Below the pieces are notes generated by a model, which was given only the letters and a program-made list of their open reading frames with translations, was not told the DNA's origin and did not search any database. A stretch of 40,629 nucleotides of DNA, taken from positions 1 to 40,629 of IMG/VR virus record IMGVR_UViG_3300025889_000025; one strand, written 5' to 3'. The stretch's first letter is position 1. Every line of letters starts with the position of its first letter. Positions 31,248 to 40,629 of this stretch are shown here, one piece after another. Origin of the DNA: a virus. Position numbers and translations under genes: made by a program.

Positions 31248-32990
31248 TTGGCTCTAGATATTAAAGCGATTACCGCGAAGGTATCACGCTTACAGACCCG
31301 TTACGCATCTCGTGATGGTCGTATGCGCGATGTTCTTTCGGCGCGTCAAGGAGACATCAGTAAGGTCTATCCTTCTATGTTCAGCGAGGAATATCCAAAG
31401 CCGCTTGTTGCAAATATGATTGACGTGGCAGCGCGTGACCTTGCTGAAGCAATGGCACCACTGCCTGCATTTAACTGCTCTGCATCTAATATGGTTTCTG
31501 ACTCAGCACGTAAAGCTGCTGATAAGCGTAGCCGTATTGCAAACTACTATGTAGACCGTTCAAAGCTACAGGTGCAGATGTATACCGGTGCTGACTGGTT
31601 TAATACCTACGGTATGTTAATTGGTCGTATTGATATGGATTATGAGAACAACGAACCAACCATTTCACTTATCAATCCATTCGGTGCATACCCAGAGATT
31701 GACCGTTTCGGTCGCGTACTATCACTAACACAGATTGTTGGTATGGATGCTGAATCCCTTGCATCTATGTTCCCAGAACACGCAAACCAAATTCTAAACC
31801 GCAACCTATACACACCAGGTTCTCCTTACCTATCCCTTGTTCGTTATCACGACAAGGATCAAGATGTGCTCTACTGCCCAGAGCGCAAAGATTTAGTTTT
31901 ATCTCGAACACCAAATCCAATCGGTGAGTGCTTAGTATCTGTAAAGATGCGTTCATCTATTGATGGAGAAGCACGCGGTCAGTTCGATGACATTTTGGCA
32001 GTACAGCTTGCTAAGGCACGCTTTGCTGTTCTACAGATTCAGGCAGCCGAAAAGTCTATCCAAGCGCCTATCGCAATCCCACAAGATGTACAGGAATTAG
32101 CTCTCGGCCCTGATTCTATTATGCGCTCTGCAAATCCACAGGCTATTCGCCGTGTTCCACTAGAACTACCTGCTGGTGTATTTACAGAGTCAGGTGTATT
32201 AGATAGAGAACTTCGTATTGGTGCTCGCTATCCTGAAGTTAGAGGTGGTCAGATTGATGCTTCAGTTGTTACGGGGCGTGGTGTTCAGGCATTACAAGCA
32301 GGCTTTGATACACAAATTAAAGCAGCTCAAGCACAGTTTGCAATCTTCTTTACAGAACTTATCTCGCTTGCGTTCAAGGTAGACGAAAAGTTATTCGGTT
32401 CCACCAAGAAAGAAATCAAGGGTCTTGATGATGGTATGCCATACACAATGTCATACATTCCATCAAAAGATATCGCAGGCGATTATTCAGTAGATGTTCG
32501 TTACGGCATTATGTCTGGTATGAATCCAAACAATGCAATCGTGGCTCTACTACAGATGCGTAGCGATAAACTTGTATCTCGTGATTATGTACGCCGTGAA
32601 CTTCCAGTTGATATCAATATCAGCCAAGAAGAACAAAAGGTGGATATTGAAGAGATGCGTGATGCTCTTCGTGTTGCTGTTGCACAATATGCACAAGCCG
32701 TTCCTACTTTAGCAGCACAAGGTGCTCCAGTAGATCAAATCATTACACGCATTGCAGATGTAATTAAGGGCCGTCAAAAAGGTCAGTTAATTGAAGATAT
32801 TGTGGAAAAGGTCTTTGCACCAGAACCACAACCGATGGCACAACAAATGCCTCAAGCTCTAGGTGCAGGTGCGGCCCCCGTCTCTGCCTCGCAGCCAACT
32901 CCAGTACAACCTGGCGGTGCGGCCCCTGCGCCTGGTGCTGGACGACCAGACATTGCATCATTGCTCGCCTCAATCGGCGGCGCGGCATAA
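31248..32990 (+). CDS. Portal protein
   Basis: A 580-aa protein that would form the dodecameric DNA entry ring. It starts with TTG behind AAGGA. The order of a helical N-terminus (SRLQTRYASRDGRMRDVLSA), a DWFNTYGMLIGRIDMDY segment, an INPFGAYPEID turn and a helical middle with VRGGQIDASVVTGRGVQAL is typical of portal proteins of short-tailed actinobacterial phages. The C-terminal 60 residues are Pro/Ala/Gln-rich and disordered. It stands between terminase and the virion proteins, as expected. Confidence 0.88.
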   Translation: MALDIKAITAKVSRLQTRYASRDGRMRDVLSARQGDISKVYPSMFSEEYPKPLVANMIDVAARDLAEAMAPLPAFNCSASNMVSDSARKAADKRSRIANYYVDRSKLQVQMYTGADWFNTYGMLIGRIDMDYENNEPTISLINPFGAYPEIDRFGRVLSLTQIVGMDAESLASMFPEHANQILNRNLYTPGSPYLSLVRYHDKDQDVLYCPERKDLVLSRTPNPIGECLVSVKMRSSIDGEARGQFDDILAVQLAKARFAVLQIQAAEKSIQAPIAIPQDVQELALGPDSIMRSANPQAIRRVPLELPAGVFTESGVLDRELRIGARYPEVRGGQIDASVVTGRGVQALQAGFDTQIKAAQAQFAIFFTELISLAFKVDEKLFGSTKKEIKGLDDGMPYTMSYIPSKDIAGDYSVDVRYGIMSGMNPNNAIVALLQMRSDKLVSRDYVRRELPVDINISQEEQKVDIEEMRDALRVAVAQYAQAVPTLAAQGAPVDQIITRIADVIKGRQKGQLIEDIVEKVFAPEPQPMAQQMPQALGAGAAPVSASQPTPVQPGGAAPAPGAGRPDIASLLASIGGAA

Positions 32991-33008
32991 AGAAGAGGAG
33001 GTGCAAAT

Positions 33009-33149
33009 ATGAAAAAGGGAACACAGGCTCCAGCTCCAATGTCCAAGCCAGTTGAGGGCAAAAAGGGTGGCGACAAGGTTCAAGGTGGCAAGGTGATGGC
33101 TCCATTTGCGGGAGCAGCCAAGCCAGGCAAGAAAGTCAAGAAGGGCTAA
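33009..33149 (+). CDS. 46-aa basic Lys/Gly/Pro-rich protein
   Basis: It starts at ATG 33009 behind a strong AAGAGGAGGTG site. The product is rich in Lys, Gly and Pro (VEGKKGGDKVQGGKVM, then KPGKKVKKG), like the small basic proteins after the capsid gene. No family recognised. Confidence 0.65.
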   Translation: MKKGTQAPAPMSKPVEGKKGGDKVQGGKVMAPFAGAAKPGKKVKKG

Positions 33150-33174
33150 TAATTTTATGTGTGAGAGGTGCCGG

Positions 33175-33408
33175 ATGGAAAACAAAGATAACGTACGCCG
33201 TCCGGTACGTCTTGCCGACTTCTTTGTAGTCGGTGCAGGATTTTTGCACAATTTAGCAAGTTCATTTGATGTATTAACAGAAGAACTTATGGAGTTAGCA
33301 ATCTATAACGCTAACCGAGAAACAGAACTGAACAATATATGGAATCAGTTCTCAACAGATTTAGAAACAATTACGGAGGATACGGATGGCACTACAGGAT
33401 TCAACTAA
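33175..33408 (+). CDS. Hypothetical protein, 77 aa
   Basis: The frame is open from 33106; ATG 33175 is preferred for its GAGAGGTG site at proper distance, though ATG 33157 is possible. The product has a short hydrophobic segment (LADFFVVGAGFLHNLA) and an acidic C-terminus. It overlaps the next gene by 23 nt. Function unknown; a minor virion role is likely. Confidence 0.6.
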   Translation: MENKDNVRRPVRLADFFVVGAGFLHNLASSFDVLTEELMELAIYNANRETELNNIWNQFSTDLETITEDTDGTTGFN

Positions 33409-33808
33409 TCCTATGCAGGGCGTATCTGGTCCTGGATCATTTTCAAAACGTACAGATTTAGAATATCAGTCTCCAGAATATGGAGCAGGCGTAGAGTATG
33501 CAGCGCAAAAAGCAGGCGCTCCTCTTGCTAAGACTCCAGATGTTTCTGCTGCAACACCAACTGAAGTTCGTGCAGTAGCGCTTCAAGCAGCGCAAGAACC
33601 AATTACATCTTTATTCGCACCAACTACTCGCCCACAAGAACCAATTACTACTGGTATTGATATGGGTCCAGGTGCAGGTTCAGAAGTGCTTATGGGTGCA
33701 CCACAACAAACAGAAAAACTTTCAGATACATTGGCAAAGATGTTGCCATACGATTCAACGGGTGAAATAGCAATTCTTTATCAGAACGCTTTAGCGCGAG
33801 GTATGTAA
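33386..33808 (+). CDS. Hypothetical protein, 140 aa
   Basis: GGAGG stands before the ATG. The sequence is Ala/Pro/Thr-rich and low in structure (TNPMQGVSGPGSF, TTRPQEPITTGIDMGPGAG), ending in a helix (KLSDTLAKMLPYDS). It lies directly before the 1559-aa virion protein. It may be a chaperone or minor virion component. Confidence 0.62.
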   Translation: MALQDSTNPMQGVSGPGSFSKRTDLEYQSPEYGAGVEYAAQKAGAPLAKTPDVSAATPTEVRAVALQAAQEPITSLFAPTTRPQEPITTGIDMGPGAGSEVLMGAPQQTEKLSDTLAKMLPYDSTGEIAILYQNALARGM

Positions 33809-33811
33809 CAA

Positions 33812-36800
33812 GTGGCAGATGCAAAAACTAATTTAAAAGTTGCAGCTGTTCAGGCAAACCTAAACCCAAAAGAGAATGATCAAGTTAATTCTCTTATTAA
33901 GTTATTAGATACCCACCAGACTCTTTCTAATATGCCTGCAACACAGGCACAACAGACTTATAAAAAATTACCTGCAAATCAACAGCAGTCTTTAAATCAA
34001 ATGTTTGGTTCAGCAACTCCTGAAACAAACAAACGTGGTTGGTTTGGTAATGCTTGGCATTACACCGGTGGCGCAGTCTTTGGTGCGTTAAATGAAGTTT
34101 CTGATTTTATGACTCGCCTTTATCGCACAGGTCAAGTCATTCGTTCTGAAAAACAATATCAAGGTCGTGGAACTCAAGGTATTATTGATGCTTGGAACAC
34201 AGCAAACGACAAGGGCGATTTAGTATTTAATCCAGACCGTATTACAAAAGCAAAAGCTAAGTTTGGCGATGAGCGCACAAACCTAGCAATTAAGGTAGCA
34301 GAGGGTAACGCACTTGCTGATATTCTTGCTAATGGAACAGATGAAGAAAAGATTCTTGCAGCCAAAGTATCCAAAGGTGAAGATAATCTATTCCAAGATA
34401 CGCTTGATGCAGTACAGGCGGCTAAGTATTCTCCAGGCCGTGAAGTTGCTAATGCGCTACTTCCAGCACAATTAGAGGGTTCAGGTTTTCTTTATAAAGG
34501 AATTTCTGGTTTTGTTGACGCATCTTATCGCGTATTTGCAGATCCTACACTCGCACTTGGTAAGGCTAAGAAAGCATATGATGCTGCTAACTATGCACTT
34601 TTTAAGATTGCCGGAGATGCCAACAAGGTAGACCAAGTATTTACTAAACCTGCTGTTGTTAACTTCTTTAACCAGTACGGTGCAGAACTAGAAAAGTTGG
34701 GCACAGCACGTAAGTCTAAAGATATTAAGGCTGCTGTTGAAGCATCTACAAATCTAAAGCGTCTTGCTCCTGAGTTTGGCCCAGCATCTGTTGATGAGTT
34801 CATTAAAGCTGGCGTTAAGGATGCTGCTACTGCTAAGAATTATCTAGCAAATCACGCAGACGTATCTAAAATTATGCAAGGCCAACCAGGTCGCGTAACT
34901 CCATTAATTCCAAAGATGGACCCTGCTCGTAGACTTCGTGTTGCTACCTATACCACTGCAGATAAAGTATTTAACATTGACAAAGTAGGCAATAAGATTG
35001 TTACCGCTTTGTATGGTCAAGCACCACAATATGAAGATATTACCACAGGTTTAACTGCTGGCGCAGAGGCTATTGCAGGGTTAGAAAAGAATGTTGGAAA
35101 ACTAAAGAACGTTAAGGATGGCGTTGTTCGTTTTTCTATCAATCAGATTCAAGGTCGTTTAGACCGCTTTGCTCGTAAGTTTACAACTGTTCCTTATTTC
35201 AAGGAAGGTTTTTTTGATGTAAACTCATTTGACGCACCTACTAAAATTTATCAAATTGCACGACTTGCTAACAGCCGTTACCACTCAAAGATTATTCAAG
35301 AAGCATTTACTGCAGGTAACGAAGGTCAGCGCAAGCAAATCTTTACAGGTTTATGGAATACAGTTGCTGAAGTTCGTGGCGTAAGTAAATCTGCTGAAGG
35401 TAAATCATTTATGAATGAATTTGCAGGACGTGGTTTAGATAAGATGTACGCAGCTGATGTAGTGCGTAATGGTGAGAACTTAGGTAATCCTGCTAACTTT
35501 GATGGTCAGCAGATGGCTTTATTCCCATATCAGTTATCATCAGGTATTGCAGTTCCAAAGATTGTTGATTTAGATCGTCTTGCTGTACGTTCAGGTTTAA
35601 TTAATCGTATTTTAGGTTTATCGCATCAGCGTTGGGCTGATAAGTTAACTAGCGGTTGGGTTATTGCAACCCTTGCTGGTCCACGTTTTGCTATCCGTAA
35701 CGCAACTGAAGATTTAATGCTACACCTTGCAGTAGGTGACTCTGCTTGGGGTATTGTAAAAGGTCGCGCTTTATCCACACGCCTACGTATTGCTCGTGGA
35801 ATTGGTGGAAATGAGCCTGCAAAAGAAACCTTAAAGCGTACTTTAAAATTAGATACTGAAGCTGGTGAACTCGGTGTTATTAATAAGTTTGTTTATAAAA
35901 AAGAATTATCAAAATATGCAACAAAATTAGAAGCAGCTAAAACACCAGAAGAAGTGCGTCAGGTATTTGCTGAGTCTGTATTAGAAAACAAACTTGCCTA
36001 TAAGTTAGACCCACAAGGTGCTGAGTATTTAGCTGATATTGCTAAATTTGGCAACATTGACGATACTCTTGCTGGAATAGCAGAAGGTTCTAAAAATGCT
36101 TTGCGTGGTGGAGACCGTTACTTATCTGTAACCGATGACGTATCTCGTTTCGGTAAGATGGGCGAATTAGAAATCAACGGCGTTAAGTACAAGCAATCTA
36201 CTGGAGATAAAGCGTTTACTCAGTTTAACCCAGTAGCAAACCAACAGAGCCGTGTATCTTGGCTTGTTCAACTTGGTATTAGTTCTAATGACTCACTTGC
36301 ATCTATTGCAGTTAAGCACTTAGATAATAAAGAAGTTGCTGTTGCAGAAATGCGTAAGTATTTAGAAGAACTTAGCCCTAAAGCACGTGAACGCTTTCAG
36401 CTTTATAGCGTTGGCGGTAACATAAATGTACACGCAGAACGTGCATATGAGGCAGTAAAGAATCTTTTCTCTAAGCGCAATGGCGATATTAATATGGACC
36501 TACTAAATAAGGTTCGTTATATTGATAAAGAGGGCAAGTTAGTTGTCTCATCTAAGAATTTAACACTAGATGATCTACCAGGCGTAGGCGATGCAAGCCT
36601 AGTTCCTGAATATATTTCTGGTCCAACCCTTGTTCCAGTAGCAGATAGCGCTAACTTTGCTGGTTCACTTGCTAATAAAACTTGGGATGCTATGGGTGAA
36701 GCCAATGCTCGTTTCTCTCGTGAGCCTATTGTCATCAATGAGATGATTCGTTTGCGTAAAGAGATGGCAGAGTCAGGTTTTGAAGCTCGTTTTATAGAGC

Positions 36801-38491
36801 AATACACTAAAGGCGTTGAAGCAGATGCGTTAGAAGCTGCTACAAACTACGCTAAGAAAGAACTTGTAACCCTAACTGAGCAGTTATCTATGAATCGCGT
36901 ACTTGCATACGTAGATAACCCTGCAGTTCGTAGCCAATTAGCTATGACTTCACGCAACTTCTCACGTTTCTACCGTGCAACTGAAGATTTCTACAAGCGT
37001 TTCTCACGTGCTGTGCGTTACAACCCAGAATCTATCGTACGTGCTTCTCTTACATACGAAGGTATTCACCATTCTGGCTTTGTGCAGACTGATGACAACG
37101 GAGATATGTACTTTTTCTACCCAGGTTTGACACCTGTGTACCAGACAATGCAGGGTGTTGCTAACGGATTTGATTTCCCAGAGGCATTTAAGATTCCAAT
37201 GCCTGTGGAATTTGGTGGTAAGTTAAATATGATTACCCCATCATTAAATCCTGACTCATTGTTCCCTACATTTGCAGGACCATTAGCGGCAGTACCAATG
37301 AAGTTCGTATTTGGTATGGTTCCACAGTTAGATTCACTAGAATCTGTATTCCTTGGAACATATGCTCAAGACCAACCTATGGTTAATGCTATATTCCCAG
37401 CACACGTAACTCGTTTACTTGCAGGTCTAGATCGTAATGAGCGTAATTCTCAATATGCTTCAGCATTTCGTAAAGCTGCTACCTATTTAGAGGCTACCGG
37501 TCACGGCGTTAAGCCACGTTGGGATGAAGAAACTCAGACTTGGATTCGTCCATCTGAATCAGAACTAAATGATTACAAGAAAAAGATTTCAGCTGCAACT
37601 GTTACTGTATTAGGACTTCGTTTCCTATTTGGTTTCTTTGCACCAGCATCTCCACAGGTAACTTTAAAGTCAGAGATGGAGAAGTGGGTACGCGATAACG
37701 GTAGCGTAAGCTACAAACAAACATTTAACCAACTTATCTCTAAGTATAATGATTTAGATAAGGCTACTGGAGAATGGCTACGCCTATATCCTGACCAGAT
37801 GCCATACACAGTATCTGAATCAGATGACAATGTGGTATCAGTAATTCGTGCTGTAGATTCTACAGTGGAATGGATTGGCAAGAACCAAAAGGTTCTTAAG
37901 GATTACCCACAAGGTGGCCCATTCTTGATGCCAAAAGTTGGAGATTTCAACTTTGATGCTTACCGCTTATTGTTTAAGTCAGGTATTAAATACAGCAAAA
38001 CTATAGATAACTTCTTACAAGATATATCTACAGCCCGTGATAAACAGTTTTATTATGACCAGAAAGATGCTTACGAAACTGAACTTGCTAACACTTATGA
38101 TGACTTTAGCAAGCAAAGATTGAAGCAACAGTGGACAGATTGGTCTAAGCAATTTAAAGCTGTTCGTCCATTACTACAGCGTGAATTATCAGGTGGAGCA
38201 GAAACTGCTATTAACCGCCGTAACGCATATCAAGACCTACAGAATATGTTAAATGATAGTTCAGTTCGTCAGGTAGCACCACAAACTTTTGATGTCTTAA
38301 AGCAGATGTCAGAAATCTACGATTCATACGTATACAACAGCAGCATTGCAGTAGGCAATGGCGCTGCTGCTAGTGCGTATAAAGATATGTTAAAGCAGAA
38401 CACCAAGGTAGCGTTACAGCAATTAGCTGCAACAAATGCTAATGCTCAGGATGCTTACAATGTGATGTTCTCAGGATTGTTGGGAGACTAA
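33812..38491 (+). CDS. 1559-aa virion protein, putative internal/ejection protein
   Basis: The largest gene. The protein is helical throughout with many Lys/Ala-rich segments; a GWFGNAWHYTGGAVFGALN element is near the start. Hydrophobic stretches occur around VIATLAGPRFAIRN (about residue 620) and VTVLGLRFLFGFFAPA (about 1267). The size and hydrophobic patches fit an ejection protein such as those of T7 or N4-type phages, which pass into the host envelope. It starts with GTG. No lysozyme or polymerase motif is seen, so the role is inferred from size and place between portal and capsid genes. Confidence 0.7.
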   Translation: MADAKTNLKVAAVQANLNPKENDQVNSLIKLLDTHQTLSNMPATQAQQTYKKLPANQQQSLNQMFGSATPETNKRGWFGNAWHYTGGAVFGALNEVSDFMTRLYRTGQVIRSEKQYQGRGTQGIIDAWNTANDKGDLVFNPDRITKAKAKFGDERTNLAIKVAEGNALADILANGTDEEKILAAKVSKGEDNLFQDTLDAVQAAKYSPGREVANALLPAQLEGSGFLYKGISGFVDASYRVFADPTLALGKAKKAYDAANYALFKIAGDANKVDQVFTKPAVVNFFNQYGAELEKLGTARKSKDIKAAVEASTNLKRLAPEFGPASVDEFIKAGVKDAATAKNYLANHADVSKIMQGQPGRVTPLIPKMDPARRLRVATYTTADKVFNIDKVGNKIVTALYGQAPQYEDITTGLTAGAEAIAGLEKNVGKLKNVKDGVVRFSINQIQGRLDRFARKFTTVPYFKEGFFDVNSFDAPTKIYQIARLANSRYHSKIIQEAFTAGNEGQRKQIFTGLWNTVAEVRGVSKSAEGKSFMNEFAGRGLDKMYAADVVRNGENLGNPANFDGQQMALFPYQLSSGIAVPKIVDLDRLAVRSGLINRILGLSHQRWADKLTSGWVIATLAGPRFAIRNATEDLMLHLAVGDSAWGIVKGRALSTRLRIARGIGGNEPAKETLKRTLKLDTEAGELGVINKFVYKKELSKYATKLEAAKTPEEVRQVFAESVLENKLAYKLDPQGAEYLADIAKFGNIDDTLAGIAEGSKNALRGGDRYLSVTDDVSRFGKMGELEINGVKYKQSTGDKAFTQFNPVANQQSRVSWLVQLGISSNDSLASIAVKHLDNKEVAVAEMRKYLEELSPKARERFQLYSVGGNINVHAERAYEAVKNLFSKRNGDINMDLLNKVRYIDKEGKLVVSSKNLTLDDLPGVGDASLVPEYISGPTLVPVADSANFAGSLANKTWDAMGEANARFSREPIVINEMIRLRKEMAESGFEARFIEQYTKGVEADALEAATNYAKKELVTLTEQLSMNRVLAYVDNPAVRSQLAMTSRNFSRFYRATEDFYKRFSRAVRYNPESIVRASLTYEGIHHSGFVQTDDNGDMYFFYPGLTPVYQTMQGVANGFDFPEAFKIPMPVEFGGKLNMITPSLNPDSLFPTFAGPLAAVPMKFVFGMVPQLDSLESVFLGTYAQDQPMVNAIFPAHVTRLLAGLDRNERNSQYASAFRKAATYLEATGHGVKPRWDEETQTWIRPSESELNDYKKKISAATVTVLGLRFLFGFFAPASPQVTLKSEMEKWVRDNGSVSYKQTFNQLISKYNDLDKATGEWLRLYPDQMPYTVSESDDNVVSVIRAVDSTVEWIGKNQKVLKDYPQGGPFLMPKVGDFNFDAYRLLFKSGIKYSKTIDNFLQDISTARDKQFYYDQKDAYETELANTYDDFSKQRLKQQWTDWSKQFKAVRPLLQRELSGGAETAINRRNAYQDLQNMLNDSSVRQVAPQTFDVLKQMSEIYDSYVYNSSIAVGNGAAASAYKDMLKQNTKVALQQLAATNANAQDAYNVMFSGLLGD

Positions 38492-38492
38492 A

Positions 38493-40091
38493 TTGGCATC
38501 TACTAAAGAAAAGTGGATTGCGTATTATAAAGCTATGCTGCCGCCAGATAGACAAGATCCAAAAATTATTGAAGCGCTTGCAGAACGTGCTATAAAATTA
38601 GGGTACCCTGTTCCTAAAACAACTCCTTCACCTACTGCTACACCTACACCTACTCCAACCGCTACACCTACTGCTTCACCTACTGCTTCAGCAAAAACTA
38701 CACCAAAGCCAACGCCAAAGAAAACATCTGTGTCATCACCGACTCAAGATCCTTATGCTGGATTTAAAGGTTCATCTCCGCAGGCAACAGGAGATCCTGT
38801 TGCAAAAGACATTTACAACAGCACTGATGCTTATCGTAAAGAATTAGCAATTTTACTCAAGAATGCTGGATTTAATGTTCCAACAACTGGTAAACAATCT
38901 ACATCTATTGCAATTGCGGATGCTTATATTCAAGCAAGACAGCAAGCTATTCTTGAAAATTCTCGCTTAGGAATTACTAGAACCGTTGAACAATGGCTTA
39001 AGGATAACGTAAAGACACCAACTGGTACCAAAGTAGGTGGTCCATCTACTCAGATTGCTACCAATGTTCTTAGCCCTACTGAGGCAACTGCAGAAATCAA
39101 CAAGGTATTTCAAGACCTTCTTGGCCGCGATGCTACATCTGAAGAACTTACAGCATTTAAAAAACAATTAGAGGCAGCAGAAAAAGCTAACCCTACAAAG
39201 ACTACATATAAAACAGTTAATGGAGTTACTACTTCTAGCACTACTGGTGGCATTGACCGTGACCAGTTTTTAACTAATCTTATTAATCAGGATAAGAATC
39301 TAAAAGCAGAACTAGGCAAGATAGAAACTACTGACGCTAATGTTCTTAGACGAGAAAAAGATAAGGCTATATTTGATAAGGCTGTTGCAGCAGCCGCTGG
39401 CGATGCCAATAAGATTGCTACAATTCAATCAACTACATCTTATGGCAAAGCACTTGAGAATGTTCGTCGTCAGGTTGAAACACTTGCAACTACTGCAGGT
39501 GCAGTTCTTACCGCTGAAGAACTTGATGCTATTGCTAAGGAAGCAACAGACCAAGCACTAGATACCAACATCTATCAGCTTAAGGCTTTCATTGATAGCA
39601 AGTTAAAGTTTGGTGCAGGTAAAGATGGCGTTTACAAAGGTGCTGCTGGTGAAAGCGTAGATGCTTTAACAAAAATTGCTGCAGCTAATGGCCTTGATTT
39701 ACAGAAAGCATTTGGTGCTCAACTACCTGATTGGCTTACTGCTATCAATAAGGGTGAATCTATTGAGACCTACAAGAAGATTATTCGTGATGTAGCCAAA
39801 ATTGGTATGCCTGAAAAGGTTGCTAAGTTAATAGATCAGGGTATTGACCTATCTACTATTTATGCTCCATATAAGAACATTATGGCTACTACGTTAGAAA
39901 TTAACCCACAGACTATTGATATAAATGACCCAACTCTACGCTCTGCTATTACCGCAGATACCGAAGTTCCTATCTATGAGTTTGAACGTCAACTTCGCAA
40001 AGATAACCGTTGGCAATATACCAATCAAGCTAAACAAGAAGTGGCTAGTGCAACACAAAAGATTTTACAAGACTTTGGATTTATGGGGTAA
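38493..40091 (+). CDS. 532-aa virion protein with Thr/Pro linker
   Basis: A TTG start follows GGGAG. Residues 1-40 are helical. Residues about 43-80 are a Thr/Pro/Ser repeat linker (PTATPTPTPTATPT). The middle has INKVFQDLLGRDATSEELTAF, close to the DUF4214-like helical pattern. The C-terminus ends RKDNRWQYTNQAKQEVASAT. The gene lies 3 nt before the 771-aa gene, and the two are probably partners in the virion. The linker could be flexible or glycosylated. No enzymatic motif. Confidence 0.7.
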   Translation: MASTKEKWIAYYKAMLPPDRQDPKIIEALAERAIKLGYPVPKTTPSPTATPTPTPTATPTASPTASAKTTPKPTPKKTSVSSPTQDPYAGFKGSSPQATGDPVAKDIYNSTDAYRKELAILLKNAGFNVPTTGKQSTSIAIADAYIQARQQAILENSRLGITRTVEQWLKDNVKTPTGTKVGGPSTQIATNVLSPTEATAEINKVFQDLLGRDATSEELTAFKKQLEAAEKANPTKTTYKTVNGVTTSSTTGGIDRDQFLTNLINQDKNLKAELGKIETTDANVLRREKDKAIFDKAVAAAAGDANKIATIQSTTSYGKALENVRRQVETLATTAGAVLTAEELDAIAKEATDQALDTNIYQLKAFIDSKLKFGAGKDGVYKGAAGESVDALTKIAAANGLDLQKAFGAQLPDWLTAINKGESIETYKKIIRDVAKIGMPEKVAKLIDQGIDLSTIYAPYKNIMATTLEINPQTIDINDPTLRSAITADTEVPIYEFERQLRKDNRWQYTNQAKQEVASATQKILQDFGFMG

Positions 40092-40094
40092 CTA

Positions 40095-40629
40095 ATGCCA
40101 AGAGATGAAGATTCAAGTTACAATTATATTGATTTTGCAGAACTTGCTCGCCTATTGGCACAAGCTGCTGTTGCTACCCCTGCCGTAGTTCAAGCACCTG
40201 CAAATACTGCCCCATCTGCACCTGCAGTTCAACAAGCAGTTACACAAATTGCTCAAGCAGTAGTGCCAGTTATTGCTCCAACAGTTCCACGTCAAGCAAT
40301 ACTTGCTTTGGCAAAAGAAATTGCTGATGAAGTTGTTACTACACCTGAGATTATTAAAGCAGATACTGGTGTAAGTGTTCCACCAAAAGTTATTGATAGC
40401 ATTGTTTCTGAAGTTTCAGATGTAATACCACAAAACGTTATAGATAGCATAGAAAAAAGTCTTTTTAATGCTAGTGCTAAACAAGTGGTAGTACCAACAC
40501 CTTCTCAGGCACTTGATGAGCGTTCACAAGCAATATCTGAATACAAAAATTTCTTTGGCACAGGTCAAGGAACTTCAGGAACAAATGGCGCTATCAACGG
40601 CGGTGCTAAAGATGATGGCGGTGGCACAG
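40095..40629 (+). CDS. Large virion-type protein, 5' part (continues at position 1)
   Basis: The ATG at 40095 lies 3 nt after the stop of the 532-aa gene. The first 145 codons (to 40529) join base 1 in frame, giving 771 aa. The start MPRDEDSSYNYIDFAELARL is acidic and helical. Then come Ala/Pro/Val-rich segments (VVPVIAPTVPRQAILALAKE) and [12 protein letters not shown], which leads into the Gly-rich repeats. Bases 40530-40629 repeat 1-100. See the entry at 1-1881 for the remainder. Confidence 0.85.
   Translation, partial: MPRDEDSSYNYIDFAELARLLAQAAVATPAVVQAPANTAPSAPAVQQAVTQIAQAVVPVIAPTVPRQAILALAKEIADEVVTTPEIIKADTGVSVPPKVIDSIVSEVSDVIPQNVIDSIEKSLFNASAKQVVVPTPSQALDERSQAISEYKNFFGTGQGTSGTNGAINGGAKDDGGGT
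40530..40629. repeat. Terminal redundancy, copy of 1-100
   Basis: Identical to the first 100 bases. It contains one complete 66-bp tandem repeat unit (40557-40622) and 27 bases of unique sequence before it. It should be trimmed when the circular genome is written. Confidence 0.95.

Overview
The window is a complete genome of a tailed double-stranded DNA phage, most likely with a podovirus-like virion and an actinobacterial host. Its first and last 100 bases are identical (1-100 = 40530-40629). The sequence therefore closes into a circle, or a circularly permuted unit, of 40,529 bp, and one 771-codon gene runs across the artificial ends. The host guess rests on a WhiB-type Fe-S regulator, GTG/TTG starts, an apparently leaderless extended -10 promoter and moderate-to-low GC. 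A freshwater actinobacterium with a streamlined genome fits, but that part is inference. No integrase, repressor, DNA polymerase or tRNA gene was recognised, so a lytic lifestyle that uses the host replicase is the simplest reading. There is no tape-measure or sheath gene, and the capsid protein resembles the N4-gp56 family.

Layout on the circle. (1) The rightward late region runs from 28657 through the contig ends to 14724. It holds a large terminase with an N-terminal HTH-like extension, small basic proteins, the portal, three large virion-type proteins (1559, 532 and 771 aa), a scaffold-like protein, the major capsid protein, a run of very small lysine-rich proteins, a collagen-like GPT-repeat fibre followed at once by a glycosyltransferase, a connector-like protein, fibre-like proteins including two glycine-rich paralogues, a 728-aa tail protein, and a lysis cassette (membrane protein, CHAP-type endolysin, holin-like protein). 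It ends at a strong terminator (14748-14777). (2) A single leftward Cys-rich gene follows (14988-14788). (3) The rightward early/replication operon (15159-23932) encodes a Zn-peptidase-like protein, a Cas4/RecB-type nuclease, WhiB, a RecA/DnaB-like ATPase, two glycosyltransferases, a sugar epimerase, a resolvase-like nuclease, a primase split over two overlapping genes, a nucleotide-modification-associated protein and a sigma-like factor. It ends at a 12-bp-stem bidirectional terminator. (4) A leftward block (27809-23997) holds about ten tiny genes with start/stop overlaps, a membrane-anchored transglycosylase-like protein and a DNA cytosine methyltransferase whose reading frame is broken. (5) A gene-free region of about 0.85 kb (27810-28656) lies between the divergent leftward block and terminase. 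It carries hairpins, a 12-bp palindrome and repeats, and is the best candidate for origin, packaging and control sequences.

Neighbouring genes mostly touch or overlap by 1-11 nt (TAATG, ATGA, GTGA junctions), which indicates translational coupling. Two overlaps are much longer (107 and 167 nt), and in both the downstream start has its own Shine-Dalgarno sequence. The most notable points are the GPT collagen fibre with its adjacent glycosyltransferase, the exact 66-bp tandem repeat at the contig junction, the long dual-coding overlaps, the leaderless promoter with an inverted repeat, and the frameshifted methyltransferase. All functions were assigned by reading motifs; no database search was run.
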